64,000 bases of DNA from Oxytricha trifallax (taxonomy: Eukaryota > Ciliophora > Spirotrichea > Sporadotrichida > Oxytrichidae): the NCBI GenBank assembly GCA_000711775.1, contig ARYC01018434.1:1-64000 (forward strand). The letters are read 5' to 3'. Positions 24,916-37,189 of the stretch are shown one piece after another; the first letter of the stretch is position 1; every line of letters starts with the position of its first letter. The notes below the pieces were generated by a model. That model did not search any database, was not told the DNA's origin, and saw nothing but the letters and a program-made list of their open reading frames with translations. The position numbers and the translations under genes were made by a program.

Positions 24916-26448
24916 ATGCTGTTGCAACTCCTATATAGTCCAGATATAGCTATAGAGGTTTTAAGAGCTTTATAATAGAAACTTAAATTTGAATTTAAAC
25001 ATGGCGGTCAACTTAAATGTAGAGCGGCACTTTTAGGAGCAGGTCAATCAATGCTCAACTTTGGCTCCACTAAAAAGCCTGAAATCATTTATGTTGAGAG
25101 GGAGGTAGAGCTAAGAGCTCTTGAATTTGAAGCAGAGGTTTTTATCATAGAAGTATTAAACCAGAGGGAGAGTGCAGAGATAGGGGTTTAAACTTAAATT
25201 GATTATGTTGAGGAGCTAAAAGAACAGCAACCAATCGAAAAGATAAAAACATATTAATGTGAAGACTGCTAGAATCATTTCTCAACTGAACAAAGCTTGA
25301 AGAGACACCTTAAAGAGGTACACTCTGGCAAAGCCAAGATCTATTTCAAGCATGAAAAGGTAGATGGTAGGTATTAGTGTACGACATGCATGAAATCATA
25401 TACTCACTCAGCTAAAGTTAAAAGGCATATGCAAAAGCATCACCTCAGTGAGTTCTTGATTGAAGATTAAGAGACTAAAAAACTAGTGCCAGCTAAAAGA
25501 AAATCTAATACTCTTGAGTCATAAAGAGAGCAGCAAGAGAGACTCAAGAGACAGAAGCGATATGAATCGATGAACCAGCCAGCAGGTAATACAATTTTAG
25601 CATGCTTCTAAGCGAAGGCTATGAATATACCTGCATTAAATGCAGTTGATCTCAGCACTTGTATTGAAAACTACTTGAATATAAACGTGCCTGCAAAAGC
25701 AAAGCTCATAGTAGTTGATGAGTATGCATACAAGGTGTATCCATTCAGTTATCTTATTAAGAACCAACAGTATTAGAACGAGTTTGCAAATGAATACATG
25801 GTACTTAGAGAGGCCTAAAGAAAAGACTGCAAGAATTTGCTTAAGCTAAATGGTGTTATTTTAAGTTATGGTTTCATCGCATTAAGGCTAAAGAAATTTG
25901 AGATGACTCTGAGAGACTACCTATATCACAATAGATACCCTGATGATTTAAACGATATACTCTCAGATATGATTCAGGGTGTTAAGGAGTTGCATGAACT
26001 TGGATATGTTCATAGAGATTTGAAGCCTGAAAACGTTATGCTAAATCTCTGCCCTTTAGAAGTAGTGGTTATCGATTTCAATAGAGCTTTAAGATAGGAG
26101 ATTGTCACTTTAGCACAGGTACTTGGTACTCCAGGTTACTTCCCAATAAGAGAGAAGTGGACTAATGGTTCTGTTTAATGGGATGTTTGGGCAGTAGCAG
26201 CAATAATTTTAGAAAGTGACATGGAAAGTATGTCTTACTTTGGTACAAAGCATGAAAAATAATCAATAAGCTTAGCTTAGAAGCATATAAAGTAAGAAGA
26301 TGTCTGCGAAGAAATAAAAAGCATATTAGAGATGATAATCGTGAGAGCTCCTTCATATCCTAGATAATCCTTAGATGACATACTTGAGCCACTATAGAGA
26401 GCAAGATTCAAGAGATACAACAAAGACAAGCAGATTAAATTTGTTTGA
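24916..26448 (+). CDS. TBE 57-kDa-type C2H2 zinc-finger/protein-kinase-like protein, intact
   Basis: In ciliate code the frame is open from ATG 24916 to TGA 26446-26448, 510 residues. Two classical C2H2 fingers start at residues 115 (C-x2-C-x12-H-x4-H) and 155 (C-x2-C-x12-H-x3-H). A kinase-like domain follows: beta-3 lysine in YAYKVYPF near residue 273, a candidate helix-C Glu in FANEY, the catalytic loop HRDLKPEN at 366-373, and VIDFNRA at 385-391, where Asn replaces the Gly of DFG. GTPGYFP and WDVWAVA follow. The conserved Lys, HRD Asp and DFx Asp remain, so activity is possible but not certain; no clear glycine-rich loop was seen. The fingers suggest DNA binding and the substrate is unknown. 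An upstream ATG at 24882 is in another frame. Confidence 0.93.
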
Positions 26449-26508
26449 ATTAAGTACTCTAATACTCATTAAATATTCATTAAATTCGCATAAAACCTGC
26501 GTTTTCTA

Positions 26509-26587
26509 TACTAACCCCAATAAGACCCCAACTATACCCTACAAATCAAAGCACTTATAAACCTCACTAAGGGGTTTTGGGGTTTTG
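26509..26587 (-). repeat. TBE-B right terminal inverted repeat
   Basis: Mirror copy of 22471-22549, ending in GGGGTTTTGGGGTTTTG and followed by the AAT target duplication. Confidence 0.95.
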
Positions 26588-26698
26588 AATATACTAAAAA
26601 ATTAGTAATTTTTGTCATGCATTAAATTAATTACTCAACCTCTAAACAAATTCCTTGTAAATTAGAGCAATAATAAACCGCATGATTTTTGGGGTTTG
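26588..26698. mobile_element. TBE-D terminus remnant displaced by TBE-B
   Basis: After the AAT duplication the sequence resembles the TBE-C right end (TATACT...CTAA...TTAGTAATTTTT, then near 26685 GATTTTTGGGGTTTG, close to the GATTTTGGGGTTTTG terminus). Read with 21781-22470 across TBE-B it would be the end of a single older TBE. Decay makes the match approximate. Confidence 0.5.
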
Positions 26699-28333
26699 TG
26701 TGTGGTATAGTAATAATTTACTTATTTAATGAAGGGGTGTCAACTGAGATTTAATCAGGTCGATGTTAAGACAATAAGCCATCTGCATAAAGCTCTGCTT
26801 TCTTTATTTTTATTTATGTATTAACTTATATGATATGAAAAAATGTAAACTTACTACATTCTGAGGATGCTTTCATGTTTTATATTTAATTAATTTACAC
26901 AAATTTTTCAAGTTTACATAATTGAGTTGAGATGTAATTATAATTATAAGAAATACTTATAGAGACTAACAGTTAATTTAAATGCTCTGGAAAACTTCAA
27001 GTTTTCAGCTAAATTTGTTCATTCTTTAGTAATATCCAAATAAACAAGTTAATATTTAAAAACCACAAAATTATACAATTAAAAATAATATAGTAAATGG
27101 TTGACTACAAATTTAATAGATCGTAAACACTTAAATATAACAAAAACTTTCAGGAATATTATTAATATATTTAATAAATAAGAGAAAAGTGCTTAGTGCA
27201 AATCAAATAATATATAATAAAGCTATACAAAAATGGACTTTTCATTTAGATTTTTTATCTTTTTAGTTAAGTGCCAAAGATGAACGTAAATAATTATAGA
27301 GTATAGGTGAATATGTTGAAGTTCATTAGATCGTTATAACTAGACTTATTTATTTAATTTCCATTCATTAATCATCAAAATCTAAATGAAAATCTTAAAA
27401 TAAAGAAAATCCGTAATCCTAAAGCAATTATTTATGGTAAACACTGTAATTATAAAAATAATATCAAATTGACTAAACTTTAGCATTATTAACTTATGAA
27501 TGACATTGAAGAAGAGCACAGCCATGAATGCAAATAGTTCTTTTCCTATACTACATCATATTTCAGATAGTCTAAGGCTCAATTTCATTAGATAAGCCCT
27601 TCATAATCTATTTGAAAAACTTAAAAATTTCTTTAGAGTTTAAAAGTTTTTTATTCTCTTCACTAATTTTATTATTATGTTATTGATCTTTAGAGTAATA
27701 TAAAAATCATTGTCCAAAATCTCATTAAGTTTCATATTGAAATTAAATTTCGCTATGATTCTAATTTCCTTGAATTTATCACATCATTATTTTTAAAATA
27801 TCTCTATTGATTCAAAAATTCTACTTATTTAATGTGGCTTTGAACAGCCTATTTTTGTATTTTACTTACTAAATAAAATTTTTCTCCTACATTTATTTCA
27901 TTAGTGAAAGGTTTCTACTGTATCTACTAATTTATACTTCATCAGTAAATAAAAAGGAGCCAAACTGTAATTAAATCATATTTGTTCCATATAAATCGTG
28001 ATAAAATGTCGCTTCTGCGCTCTATCTCGTTAAATTCTTTTAATTATCACACATTAATCTCAAGCGCACCGATCAATGATTAACTAATAAAAATTCAACT
28101 TTACTTTTGCCTATATCTCTTCAAATTGTTTTTACCTTTTTCTTAATGCATTTTTTTAAATAGGCTAAATATCAATCATTCTTTAATAATCTTATTTCGC
28201 CTTGTAACTATTGAGATTGCTAGTTGAGAAATTTATAAAGCGATACGCTTTTTTGTGTCTTTGGTGGTTATAAAAGATTAGAATATTAATTTCTAACTCT
28301 AAACAATGGCTCTGATTTATTTTTAAGGTATTT
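26699..28333. other. AT-rich intergenic DNA
   Basis: No recognisable gene, RNA or mobile element. Only short, unconvincing open frames in ciliate code. Confidence 0.6.
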
Positions 28334-28401
28334 AATAATTGAAGTATACGTTTTTAAAATAATAAAAATAATTGAAGTATACGTTTTTAAAATAATAAAA
28401 T
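28334..28401. repeat. Short tandem duplication
   Basis: The block TAATTGAAGTATACG plus an A/T-rich tail occurs twice in direct tandem, about 33 bp apart. Confidence 0.8.
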
Positions 28402-28849
28402 TTAATTTCTAAAATTATTTTCTAATTTTATTTATGGCATATGATAAAATTCAATACTAATATAAATTCTTAATGATATTATTAGATAATAAATTAATGT
28501 GTCAAATTTACCTATAATGACAATTTTCAATTCTCCTAACTTCAATAGCAAGATAATTAAGAATCTTGGGAAAAAATTGTAAGCAATTATAGTTTTATAT
28601 TTTAGAAGCAAGTCAAAAATAACTTTATCATGACTACTATTTCTTAAAAATTGAAACAATCAGTCTTTTCACTTCCAGTATTAGCACATTCTATGATATT
28701 TTTCTTTTTTAAATACACTGCAAACAATCAATGAGAATTTAAGTAGGAGTAGTAAATCCTTATGGAATCATGATTTATAATATGAAAATTTAAATTGATA
28801 TTATTATATTTACATTAAAACTAATGATTTTTATACTAATTAAAAATTG

Positions 28850-28990
28850 AAATCTAAAATTGTTTCTTCATCCTCATCATTGTTATCGTCTTCATCATCA
28901 ATTTCTTTCAAGTATACTAAGCCCCTTTCTTTGTCGTTTTGCGAAGTACCAGTCCAGTGGCACCTGTGATCTTACCAAGCAGGACCACTG
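28850..28990 (-). other. Possible coding segment with acidic tail
   Basis: This is a GC-richer patch in AT-rich DNA. On the minus strand, with TAA as Gln, it reads HRCHWTGTSQNDKERGLVYL followed by an Asp/Glu-rich run. It could be an isolated MDS or a decayed gene piece. No family was recognised and no pointer repeats were identified. Confidence 0.28.
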
Positions 28991-30616
28991 AAAAATTAAA
29001 TTTTTAGATAGATTTTTTGTGAGTGCTGTACTTCCTTCTGCGTCTAATCTATAAGAATACTATTTAAAATATTAAATTTTTGATTAAATTTATCAATTTT
29101 TAATTATAACTTATGAATATTTGACTTAATAGATTCTTCAAGGGAACATAACTCGCAATGAATCCTTTAAAAGAATCAAATGTTTTATTAAATATGGTCA
29201 TGTGAGAATGTGTGCTCGTTGGAGGAGAAACTACATGGAATATATTAAAAAGTTTAGGTAATTTCTGATATAATTATTGCTTGTCCAGTCAGAATGATGC
29301 ATTACCTAGATAATAGTCATTTTAGTCTTAAGAATTTGCAGTTTTTTTTATTATTTGTCAATGCTGATAGAATGTTAACTTAAAATACAATGAAAAGTGG
29401 TATAGTTAAAATTTATAATCCAACCTAAATGTATGATAAACTCAACTTTTTTCTGCTAAAATAGTCCAGAACTATGATGAAAATAATAGGAAAATTTAAT
29501 ATTTGAAAGAGAATAAAATAGAGCTGGTTTGAATAGGTAACACTGATACATCCAATGAAGATTTCAAAGGCAGTATTTATTCCAGAAATTAGTAGAAAAG
29601 CAGATTTAATTTATTAATTTTTCAATAAATTGCTAAACTATCAACAGTACATTATATTCACAACAATCTACAAAATTGGCAAATTTGTATCAACGCTTTT
29701 AAGAGAAATAAAATTTAATGTGCTAAATTTATTTATTATCAGTTTAATTAGAGAAAGTGTTTAAATAAAGTGATTAGAAGTGTTTTAACGGGTGATTTAA
29801 TGATAAAAAAGTATTCAAGGTAAGCAACAAAAATTAAGTTTTATTTTTTAAGAATTAATTTTACTTGATACAGATAATTTTTTATTAAATGATAGCAACT
29901 ATTATTTGAATACTGAATGATTTAATAGTTCCTCATACTACCAATTTGAAAATTTTATAGATAATAAAATTATTTAGAGACAAATAATATTATTATAATG
30001 TGATGATAATTACTAAATATACATAAATCTAATATTTTACAAGATTTAGGCTTTCATCTTATATAATTTTTTATGGAATAAATAATTGGAATTAAACTTA
30101 GCAAGATTCAAATCAACCAAAAACAAGATTATAGTTACTACAGATGAAGCTCCTTGAGGTTTCAATTTGTTAAATTTGCCTTAAGCACAAACTGTTAAAA
30201 ATCAATTTTAATATTCTAAACAGCCTAAAGTTAATGTACAATGTATCGGTAAAAATTGCATAGTAGGAAGATGAGGTAACTCTGTATTTCTTTTAACAAA
30301 GACATTGAGAAACATCCTGAACAAAAAACATTAAAAATGTCATTTTATGAATCATTTAAGATATATACTACTACTTAATTCAATACTTATTTGATCTAAG
30401 CATATAAAAAATACGTTGGTATCAAGATAATCAAGCTAGAAATATATGAATAGGAAGTTCTTAATACGTATAATTTAATCCTATTTAATTTAAAATAAAT
30501 TCTTTATAATTCTTTCTTATAATAAATATTATACAATGAGTAATTATAGCTGAGTAAACAAAATACAAATAAAAGTGATTATTATATCAATTTCTTATTA
30601 TATAAATAAAATAATA
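28991..30616. other. AT-rich intergenic DNA with weak open frames
   Basis: Nothing identifiable. A plus-strand ciliate-code frame at about 29110-29293 (contains KYGHVRMCARWRRNYMEYI) is somewhat protein-like but has no homology I recognise. Chance openness is expected here. Confidence 0.5.
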
Positions 30617-30810
30617 GTCATTCATGTTGCAGATATAAATTAAAGTGATCCAAGTAGTGAGTATTAAATGCATTCACAATATTTTTGAAGAAATTCAAGG
30701 AAAAAAAATCGCTCATCAGAAAGACTAAAGGATAGGTACTAGTGAAGCGCAGTTGTTTGGATTAAGCTCTGTTAAAAGCACCAGAGATATTTTATCTAAA
30801 ATTTCTAAAA
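30617..30810 (+). other. Possible coding segment
   Basis: An open plus-strand frame in ciliate code ends at a TGA near 30808 and contains IGTSEAQLFGLSSVKSTRDI. Composition is richer than its surroundings. It could be an isolated MDS; the family is unknown. Confidence 0.28.
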
Positions 30811-32224
30811 GCAGAGAGTGAAATGAGAAAATGATTTATAAATAAGCAACAAAAATCAATACAAATTCAAAGAAGTGAAAATGCATGTCAAATTATTTAT
30901 TTCTTTATGATGAACAATTTATAATAGTATATTTAGTATTACTGTTAAAAATACATTCTAATACTAAAGTTCCTTTAGAAAATGTTTATAAAATTTAGTG
31001 ATATCACAGATTTCATCATTCCCTTCAAAACTAACCATGATCTTAGACGGATCCCAAACTTTCTTTTTATTATTTTTTATTACAGCTTATACTAAATTTT
31101 CCATAAAAACAGTAAATGTATTAATGCCGAAAATTGTAAACTCATTTTTCTACGGAATTAAAAACTGGATAGAAATTGCAATATAAATTGATATTGAAAA
31201 CACTAAATCCTTTAATGTTAGGGAAAATTTTTTTTCTGTTTCTTTTTTCTAAGTTTTCTAAAATCTTGCCATCGTCATGTAAGATTTCAATGAATCAACA
31301 TAGCTTTTTTGCCAGATCTTTGTATTTGCAAATCTGTAGCAACTGCCAGATCAATAAACTAACAAATTTATATTTTCTAATCTATTGAAATTAAATTCAA
31401 ACTTGCTGTATAATAAGAATAAAGCTTAAAAATCATAGCAACATTATTTATATTATACAAAGCAAAATTAATGTATTCTATCAGCTTGAGTATAAACGAA
31501 CTTAAGTTCTTGAGCAAGCAATAATGGTCAAGTTCAGAGAAGATTCTCTTAATCTCTACGATTATCTTTATGTTGATGCCAGATTCGACAATGAAAACTG
31601 ACAAGTTTAACTGTGTACATGGAAAATTAACATCCTTACTCAAGCTTCATTCAAACTAGTCAGTCGAAAATGAGGCAAATCTAAAAAGGAGATTTAGTAC
31701 TTAGTTCAATAGTATAGCATTCAGTAAAATATATCTCATCTATTAAAACTCAAAGAAATATGTATGTTGATATCAATAGACTTATTGATTAAAAGCTCAA
31801 GCCTTCTAGAGCCACTTAATTTAAATCCTTATTATAATTTTTATTCAAGATTTTATACAAATATATAAATTTGAGTAATAGATAGAGAATCTTAGTATAT
31901 TATATAAGGTAGACTAGTAAGGTCTATAAGTGTTGATTTTAAACACTTAAATGAAAACGAAAATCTACTGGGTGCTTGTTTCTCTACTAGTTTTTAGTGC
32001 CTTCTGAATACTAGACTACCTAGAGTGGCTATCTCCAAGGTCTGGCTAAAATAAACTATGATAAGGTGAAATATTTGAATATTCTTCATATACTTATTTG
32101 CAATAATTTTAATTTTTTTAAGGGCATTAATTACCATAATTGTGATACTAATGGAAAATGAGAAGCTCGTCAAATCAAAGCTTAGTATACATAAAAGTAG
32201 ATAAATGAGAATTGTTTTCTAAAA
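30811..32224. other. AT-rich DNA; one minus-strand open frame at 31377-31643
   Basis: The frame at 31377-31643 (minus) is open even without stop reassignment and gives 88 codons, but it has no ATG start and no recognised domain. The rest is featureless. Confidence 0.35.
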
Positions 32225-32872
32225 TTAGGGTATTGCCTCCAGGTGGGCCGCTAATTTTTTTTCTTCTCATTCTTATAAAATGTTTTAAAAATGATTTCTA
32301 CATCAAAGTAACATGTTAAAACGTATTATTAATTAAGTCTAAAATAATTATTCCAAAGAATCTAGATCAACCTAGATCATAGTATAATTTCACATTAATA
32401 TCATAAAAACACTAGAATTTTAATAAATATTACGATGTTTTTATAAATATTTTATGAATAATATATTTGTGATTTCACTAATTTATTTACTTATATAATG
32501 ATTAACTGATATAAAAGCATGAAGAGCTTTATAAAATGTTAAAAAATAGATAATTATACCTCGACAATTGTATTACAAACTTTTATATCAGTTAATCATT
32601 ATATAAGTAAATAAATTAGTGAAATCACAAATATATTATTCATAAAATATTTATAAAAACATCGTAATATTTATTAAAATTCTAGTGTTTTTATGATATT
32701 AATGTGAAATTATACTATGATCTAGGTTGATCTAGATTCTTTGGAATAATTATTTTAGACTTAATTAATAATACGTTTTAACATGTTACTTTGATGTAGA
32801 AATCATTTTTAAAACATTTTATAAGAATGAGAAGAAAAAAAATTAGCGGCCCACCTGGAGGCAATACCCTAA
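32225..32872. mobile_element. Near-perfect 648-bp palindromic (foldback/MITE-like) element
   Basis: Arms at 32225-32517 and 32580-32872 are each 293 bp and appear essentially identical as inverted copies, with a 62-bp loop. Ends read TTAGGGTATTGCCTCC inward, with a GC-rich sub-end (AGGTGGGCCGC) against an AT-rich interior. The outermost TA on each side could be a TA target duplication of Tc1/mariner type. No coding capacity. Confidence 0.9.
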
Positions 32873-33066
32873 AATTACTAAAATTTATTTGAGGATATGT
32901 GTGGAATGAACACTTGGGTTATTTAGAAATTTATCCAATTATTAAAATCTAATGATTTCTAAATAATTTTTCTATATCAATATAACGCTAATACTGTTTT
33001 AAAATTTATGAGATTATTCAGGTATTATAAGAGAAACATTTGCAAACAGACTTTCAATATAACTTT
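32873..33066. other. AT-rich flank
   Basis: Nothing recognisable. Confidence 0.5.
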
Positions 33067-33620
33067 AGGATAGCATGTCTGAAGGAAAAAATCAATTGCG
33101 ATTTTTTGAGTTGCAGAATAAAAATTAGTCCAATCTTTCCTTAAATTAATGCTTGTTAATGAGCAGAGTGATGATAAAAGTTTGAACACTCTTTACCAAA
33201 AAGCAAACTCTAAATACAGTAAATAGCAAATATATAAATAACTTTGACCATCTGAAGTCTGCATAGTAAATGCAACAAGCAAGAAAAACTAAGATAAAGA
33301 AGAGGTCTAGAAAGTGATCAAGATTTTGAAAAGTAATCAAGCAAGTAAGACCCTATAAAATACTAGACTCAAGCATCAACAGCAATCTTTTTCAAAAGTT
33401 TTCTCAAAGTAAAAATCAGTAAAGGTAAATACTGATAAAAGTCAAGTTGAGGAAGATGAAAATTAAGATATAAAAATAATTAAAACAAGAGAGCTGATAA
33501 ATTTAAGAGGAATTTAGCAAATTTAATCAGATTAAGAGCATAGATGAAGATAACCTCAGTTACTCCAGTGCATTGAGGGAGAAAAGAAAAATATAAGCAT
33601 GAGTAGTGATTCTATAAATG
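33067..33620 (+). other. Possible decayed Lys/Gln-rich gene
   Basis: An ATG at about 33067 opens MSEGKNQLRFFELQNKNQSN. Further protein-like stretches follow in other frames: NEQSDDKSLNTLYQKANSKY, then a Lys/Gln/Ser-rich run ending near 33550. This patchwork could be a decayed ciliate gene or MDSs separated by short IESs. Function is unknown and low-complexity bias weakens the case. Confidence 0.28.
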
Positions 33621-36600
33621 CGACTCTTCAATTAAAAGCCAAATGTCGTTATAATTAATTTGATTATTAAATCATTTTATGATCACCAAACAGTAATAAA
33701 TATTTAATAGCGATAATAGTTAATTATATAAATGTGAAGTACAAAGCCTAAATAATATCGACTTATTATTTTCAGAGAACAAAATAATGATATACTATAT
33801 TAAAAGATATCGGACGAACTCAATCTGAAAGCAACTTTAAAAGCTAGTACTAATGAAAAGCAATAATGATAAACAATTACAAATAATTAATATAAAATTC
33901 AATATTAAAACTTTAATTTTAGTATTAACTGCTGAAAATGCCTATATAAAAATTATTAAAATAGCTAGAGACACTCTTGATTAGAAGCGGATTAATTATA
34001 ATTATGACAAAATATTAAAAATCCTCTATAAAGCTTAGTTAATCAGATTAAATTAAACAGTTATTAACTCAGATAGTGGAATCTGAATACTAACTATCTA
34101 TTTAAATATCTAAAAAATTATTAAATAGTCTATTAGCTTAAGAAGAAAAATTATTAGCAGAGACTTTATAAAAAAAAGCAATAAAAGAAGGAAAATGTGG
34201 AAAATGAGTCAGGATATATTAACAAAGCGTAATTGATTGGTCAGTTAAAGCAAATCATAGTAGGTGAAAATATTATTAGATAAAAAACTTTAACGAAGAA
34301 ACTGTTCAGGTCAAATGATATCAAAATAAGCAATGTTTTATTATATTTTTAGGTAATTATTTCAAGATTTTAGGAATAAATTACTTATAGGAATAGTTTG
34401 AGGAAATCTTTATAACCTTTTCATGTATAGGATGATAAATAAATTTATTGAATAATTTTTAATAAAACTCAATTAACTAGTGAAGTGAAAGTTTAACACT
34501 AAATTTAATCAAGAGTCATTTTAAAAAAAAAATTTTTAACAGTTTTAATAAGATAAAATCTAATTCATATTTTAAAATGAATTTTCTTTGAGGGTATTTA
34601 TAAGTTCATTTTAAAAATATATTTTAACGGTAACTAAGAATTTTCAAATTTTTAAGTATATAAAACAAGGTAATCCAAATGATATTGAAAAATTTAAATT
34701 CCTCAAATATCTCATCACTTGAAACAATTAATAATCTGACCCAACTAAAAGAAAATTATCTTTAAAAAAAACATCTATAATCATTAAATAATAGCCCAAT
34801 TTCTACAGATTGATTTTATATAACTTAAAACTTCAATAAAACATTAAAAAAACCAAAGAAATAGCTTACCCATATCTACATATAAAATATAAATCTCCAT
34901 CAACCCAATAATTAAAATGTTTCATATTATAAGATAAAATTATGGTTAAAAATTAAATAATACTAAGTAAATACTGTTTAGCAATAGAAATTTAATTGAT
35001 AAGTAATAAGACAGGTTAATTACACCAATTAAAAAATCTATAATTAATAAAACTGGAAAAATAAACTAGAACTAAATAATTCTATACGACTTAAAGCTCC
35101 GTTAAATGAAAAAATACCTGAGAAAAGTGAAGATAGTATAAAAGATGAAATAATCAGTGACTTAAGTTATTTATTCTAAAAGAAAGTCAATTTTTTTTGA
35201 ATGGCTTACAAATGTTCATCTAGTAATTATTTATTTTTAGTCTTTTAAAGTAATATATTAGCACTCTTCCGTAAAAGTTAAGTTTACAAATAATTATCGA
35301 ATTAATAACTTATTATTCATTGTTTAATGTGATAAGGTAATCATGTGCTCAAGGGTATATAAATATTAATTATTAGGAAGAACATCTTAAATCTTTTAAT
35401 AATTATTGATATTCCATGTTTCATTTATCATTAATAACGATTAATTCTCCAAAAATTAGACAAAAGGACTCTTTGTCTAAGCACAAATTGTCATATTAAC
35501 TATTAAATATCTCAATAAATAATTGCAAAGAAATGTTGGATCATCCAGGTTTGTAGAGCCGAAATACATATTTAACATATGCAAAGAGAATTAAAGGTCA
35601 TCAATGAAAAGGCTCACAAATCTTATCATACTAATGCATCTTTTAGCTTCTCGCTAAATTAATAATTTGTTAATGCCATATTTGGCATATGAGTTAAGCT
35701 TGAAATATATTAATATTTTAAATTAAATAAATTCTAAATTTATAATATATATCAAATCTTATATCATTAAAAAATGCTGAGTATAAAATAAAAAATTTTT
35801 TTACTTACATTCTTTGATTTAAATTAGAAAGCTAATGTGCATTGGTGCCTTTCAGTTATTCAAGTAATTTCTATATTTAATTAATGCATTAAATATAATT
35901 TTACTAAGAAATAATTATGCAAATCAAGGATTCTTATATATCTATATAAAGTTTTGTTAATTCTATATGGAATTATACTAAAGTAAATAGATTTAAACTT
36001 GATTCATGAATATGCCTTATAAAAATTTTCTATCCACAAATTTCATTATTTTAAGATACTTAGAACAAAAATCTATTAAAGTATTTAGTTGTTAAAAATC
36101 TTTATAGAAATTGAATTATATCGTAATAAAATAAAATATAGAGTGATTAAAGCTGATAAGCGATTTAAAAATTTCTTCAGTTTTAAGTATAAAAATAATC
36201 TTATAAAATTAGCTTAGTGATATATATAAATCAAATTATATTAAAGAAATTAGGTTATATGATTAAATTGATGATAGGATTATTTTAATTAAAATACTAT
36301 TTATATGCGTTACCTGCATTAAAAAAGTAGGTAACGGACCTTGAATATTATTATAACTTTTAAATATTAAAAATGAGTAAAATTTTAATCAGAATATTAA
36401 AGATGGAATGCATTCAAATATGATTGTTTTAATAAGGAGTTAATATTTTAGAATGATTCAGGTTCTTTGAATTTAGGTGAGACACCTAATAAATTATAGA
36501 CATAGAAATGTGACAGTTTATTCATTAAACTTCTTTGAAGACTTTCTAGGTCAGTAATGAAAACATAAAAAATGCCTATTAAATTTATTCTATTTTATTA
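33621..36600. other. Very AT-rich intergenic DNA
   Basis: About 3 kb with no recognisable gene, RNA or repeat element. Confidence 0.6.
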
Positions 36601-36720
36601 TAATTTAAATGAAGTCTTAGAGAATAATCAAGCTATTAACCTATTGTATTCGGAAGAGCAGGACGATATTTCAAGGAAGCAGATAACTAAAAGAGAAAAA
36701 AAGTTAAAGAAATGGTAATG
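36601..36720 (+). other. Short possible coding segment
   Basis: The ciliate-code frame VLENNQAINLLYSEEQDDIS continues into a Lys-rich end at TGA near 36720. It is GC-richer than its flanks. Family unknown; it may be an isolated MDS or chance. Confidence 0.25.
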
Positions 36721-37189
36721 ATTAATTGGTAGTTGCACAAATTTATAAGAGTCATTCTCATGATGAACTTTACAAGACAATCAGTCTCTGATAATATTAT
36801 TAAATTATTATTTAATTCTCATCATATATTCAATCTTCTTCCTTAAATTCTGATTTTTCCGTGAAATGAAAAAGTTTTCTGCTCAGATTTCAACTTTATG
36901 ATCAGGTATATTAAACGTATGCCATAGCGGCAACGAATATTTCTCAAGATACTGGACCACAACCTTAGTATATTAAAGCTTCCTTATTTTTAACTTCCCA
37001 CATTGAGTAATTTTGTAAACCAACATTCAAAACCCCAAAACCCTTTCAGTAGTTTGATTGAGTTTTTAAATGATTTAAGTGGACAAATTAAGCATACTAT
37101 ATTAGAGTTTAAAAAAGGTTTATGTAGGGGTTTAGGGTTTAAATGTAATGTAGATTAGTGTGTAATATAGGTGTTTTATTTTTATTATT

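Larger units (their letters stand above)
22471..26587 (+). mobile_element. TBE-B: complete telomere-bearing element, 4117 bp
   Basis: Both ends carry the 17-bp motif CAAAACCCCAAAACCCC pointing inward, within inverted repeats of about 79 bp that match without visible mismatch. The trinucleotide AAT flanks both ends (22468-22470 and 26588-26590), matching the ANT target duplication of TBE elements. Gene order left to right is transposase (+), 22-kDa-type (-) and zinc-finger/kinase (+), the standard TBE layout. It is inserted inside the decayed TBE-D. The near-identical ends and two intact genes suggest it is the youngest of the four TBEs here. Confidence 0.96.

Noticed and set aside
26162..26356. 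64-codon minus-strand open frame
   Set aside because: Antisense shadow of the intact TBE-B kinase gene.
26375..26560. 61-codon plus-strand open frame at the TBE-B right end
   Set aside because: Out of frame with the kinase and running through the terminal repeat.
30100..30540. Long overlapping open frames in ciliate code
   Set aside because: Two frames are open at once over much of the stretch, as expected for AT-rich DNA; there is no compositional or domain support.
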